DNA of 64,000 bases from Halichondria panicea (taxonomy: Eukaryota > Porifera > Demospongiae > Suberitida > Halichondriidae): positions 5,523,047 to 5,587,046 of the forward strand of contig NC_087388.1 of assembly GCF_963675165.1 (NCBI RefSeq), written 5' to 3'. A model generated the notes under the pieces. It saw nothing but the letters and a program-made list of their open reading frames with translations, did no database searches and was not told the DNA's origin. Shown here piece by piece: positions 61,903 through 64,000 of the stretch. How positions within the stretch are numbered: the first letter of the stretch is position 1; the number at the start of each line of letters is the position of its first letter. Position numbers and translations under genes: made by a program.

Positions 61903-63965
61903 ATGGAAAAGAATCCAGTGTATGAGCTTCCGGACCGACTTCGTATGACTGAAATGTCTGGAGGCAAAGACAGCACAGCTCTAGGACACGCAAGGCCCAA
62001 GAAACCTACAAGAGGGAAAATATCCGGTCGAACATGTGCACTAGCCTTTGCTGCTCTTGTTGTGATGGCTCTCACTCTGGTGATAGTGATCGCCATTATT
62101 GTGTTCAGACCCACGACAACTGAGTCCAGGACTGAGACCAGCGCCTCTAGTGATCAGGTGGAACTACTCAAACAAGAGATGAAGAATTTAAGGGAGCTTG
62201 TCAGCGAACAAGCTACTAAACATGCTTCCAACATTTCATCATTGAAAGAGCTTCACGGCAATGCAATAGAAGAAATCCAACAGCTATTTAGTGGCTCAAA
62301 TCTAAGAAACAACGAGATTATTCAAGAGCTACAAAATCAACTGGACAACTCGAATCAAACGATTCAGCAGCAAATAAGTAGCTCAAATCTAAGAAACAAC
62401 GAGATTATTCAAGAGCTACAAAATCAACTGGACAACTCGAATCAAACTATTCAGCAACAGATAAGGAGCTCAAATCTAAGAAACAACGAGATTATTCAAG
62501 AGCTACAAAATCAACTGGACAACTCGAATCAAACTATTCAGCAGCAAATAAGTAGCTCAAATCTAAGAAACAACAAGATTATTCAAGAGCTACAAAATCA
62601 ACTGGACAACTCGAATCAAACTATTCAGCAACAGATAAGGAGCTCAAATCGAAACAACGAGATTATTCAAGAGCTACAAAATCAACTGGACAACTCGAAT
62701 CAAACTATTCAGCAGCAAATAAGTAGCTCAAATCTAAGAAACAACGAGATTATTCAAGAGCTACAAAATCAACTGGACAACTTGAATCAAACTATTCAGC
62801 AGCAAATAAGTGGCTCAAATCTAAGAAACAACGAGATTATTCAAGAGCTACAAAATCAACTGGACAACTCGAATCAAACGATTCAGCAGCAAATAGTTCA
62901 GCTAACTGTAAACATTGATGCTAAAATCGACAACACTACCCAGATGCACAATCAGAGGTACCTCGACTGCAAACAGACTGCTTTCTCTCTGAATGAGCAG
63001 ACACAGAGAAATGTCAGCCAACAGATCGAGCTACAGGCCACCAAGTGTTCAGAGGGAATCAATGCACTACAGCTGCAAGCAAACAACTCAAACACAGCAA
63101 TTCAAATAGTGCAAATGAACATTCAAACTTTGGGATTAAATCTCACGGAAACAAGCACAAATGTTGAAACTCTTGAATACAATTTTAGGGAGCTAAACGC
63201 AACAGTTATTGAACAATGTAGGTAACACTATCAATAAATTCTTTATTATAATAACGTTCTTCCTCCATAGTGGCATTAAGTTGTGAAGTGCAATCCCCAC
63301 CTACTAATGGAGGTGTCAATGTACAGGCTGGTCCAAACTCACTAACTTATGGACTGGGCTCAGTGGCTACCTACTCATGTGACCCAGGCTATGCTCTAGT
63401 GGGACAGAGGACCAGGACTTGTCAGGACAATAACGGAGGGACAGTCACCATGGGAACATGGAGTGGTGCACTACCACTTTGTCAAGGTACTACCGTATAG
63501 CGTGAAATTTTGAGGCACTTATATTTCGTGGATTGGCCTCTAAAAGCATTTTCGTTGCACAATGTTCGTGGAATGACTTACCAGAAGCCACGCCTTTAAA
63601 TCTTTGCACATTATAGCAGGTAATTCTGATTAAAGAACAATTTTCGTGGACTTAATTTTCGTGTAGGATTGCTACTCACGAAATCCGCGAAAATTAAGCC
63701 CCTCGAAAATTTCGCACTATACGGTATATACTACATAATGATTGCAAATACTTAGCATAACTCCAAACAGCTCTACACTGTCTGGAGCTTGCAACACCTA
63801 ATAATGGAAATGTGGTACTCAGTAACCCATCTCTACTAGTGGGTACCATGGCTACCTACACCTGTAACCAAGGCTACGTCCTAGCTGGTGATACAACAAG
63901 GACTTGTAATGAGAGAAGTGACAGAACTATTGGAAGTTGGAACGGAATCATGCCCAGATGTGAAG
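61903..63965 (+). CDS. Type II membrane protein with glycosylatable coiled-coil stalk and CCP (Sushi) domains; 3' end outside the window
   Basis: Exons 61903-63217, 63271-63486 and 63771-63965 (donor GTAAGA follows) join in frame. Cytoplasmic residues 1-44 are rich in Lys/Arg near the membrane (RPKKPTRGKISGR); one hydrophobic helix spans about 45-68 and there is no signal peptide, so type II orientation is inferred. The stalk contains seven 29-residue repeats with core IIQELQNQLDNSNQTIQQQI, predicted coiled coil, each with an NQT glycosylation sequon. Exons 2 and 3 each encode a CCP domain: four Cys, GYALVGQRTRTC / GYVLAGDTTRTC, and W-x-G before the last Cys. Such proteins act in cell-surface recognition or adhesion; the partner is unknown. 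The ATG at 61903 is preceded by a duplicated 5' region shared with 57740-57855. Confidence 0.85.
62300..62896 (+). repeat. Seven tandem 87-bp coding repeats (stalk)
   Basis: Units differ at few bases; unit 5 lacks one codon (SSNRNNEII). High identity suggests recent expansion or gene conversion, so repeat number may vary between individuals. Confidence 0.9.
63493..63724. mobile_element. 232-bp CCGTATAGCGTG element on TA, in intron 2 of the CCP gene
   Basis: Starts CCGTATAGCGTGAAATTT and ends AAATTTCGCACTATACGG, with TA on both flanks. It lies six bases after the exon 2 donor, like the copy in gene D intron 15. Confidence 0.9.
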
Positions 63966-64000
63966 GTAAGAAAAACAACAGTAGGGGAGTGTCTAAACAG

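Noticed and set aside
62300-62896. 87-bp tandem repeats as non-coding satellite
   Set aside because: The frame is kept through all seven units, the one length change is a whole codon, and flanking exons continue in frame.
1-64000. tRNA or rRNA genes
   Set aside because: I saw no tRNA B-box-like cloverleaf context or rRNA-like sequence; a dedicated scan could not be run.

Overview
The window is animal genomic DNA: intron-rich, AT-rich, with many introns of 45-60 bp and dense small inverted-repeat transposons. Receptor tyrosine kinases together with CCP (Sushi) and Cys-rich surface proteins suggest an early-branching metazoan, most likely a demosponge; that assignment is inference. All homology statements come from motif recognition, without database searches.

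Positions 1-53,200 hold a cluster of closely related receptor tyrosine kinase (RTK) genes. I could trace four in full by matching splice sites and phases: gene C (3387-10958, +, 24 exons, 1606 aa), gene D (12949-21694, +, 24 exons, 1624 aa), gene F (23761-38009, -, 24 exons, 1613 aa) and gene G (44714-53199, +, 23 exons, 1564 aa). A fifth, gene A, enters from the left edge (1-911). Between them lie relics: B (1438-2421), a relic in 11445-12580, E (22102-22430) and H (39443-42740). Each full gene encodes a signal peptide, a Sema domain, three PSI modules alternating with IPT/TIG modules (the plexin order), one transmembrane helix and a MET-like tyrosine kinase with HRDLAARN and DFG motifs. The short C-terminal tail varies between copies, mainly at one candidate SH2-docking tyrosine.

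Introns and spacers are full of mobile DNA whose ends can often be read exactly: TAGCCTCG mini-palindromes with 9-bp target duplications, CCGTA...TACGG elements on TA, a Harbinger-like element on TAA, CAGNGGCG elements with 5-bp duplications, a foldback element with minisatellite arms in gene F intron 8, and a pogo/Tigger-like element at 59400-60532. Several insertions are confirmed by an empty paralogous site in the same window.

The right part (54.7-64 kb) is a different neighbourhood: a Cys-rich repeat exon with a frameshift (54730-55227), reverse-strand relics resembling an IP3 receptor (56.3-57.5 kb and 61.4 kb), a broken cell-surface gene (57856-58915), and its better-preserved relative (61903 to beyond 63965), a type II membrane protein with a seven-unit N-glycosylatable coiled-coil stalk and CCP domains. 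The relic-plus-gene pair was duplicated as one block.

The most notable system is the array of plexin-type ectodomains joined to MET-type kinases, expanding and decaying by duplication, inversion, transposon insertion and tail remodelling.
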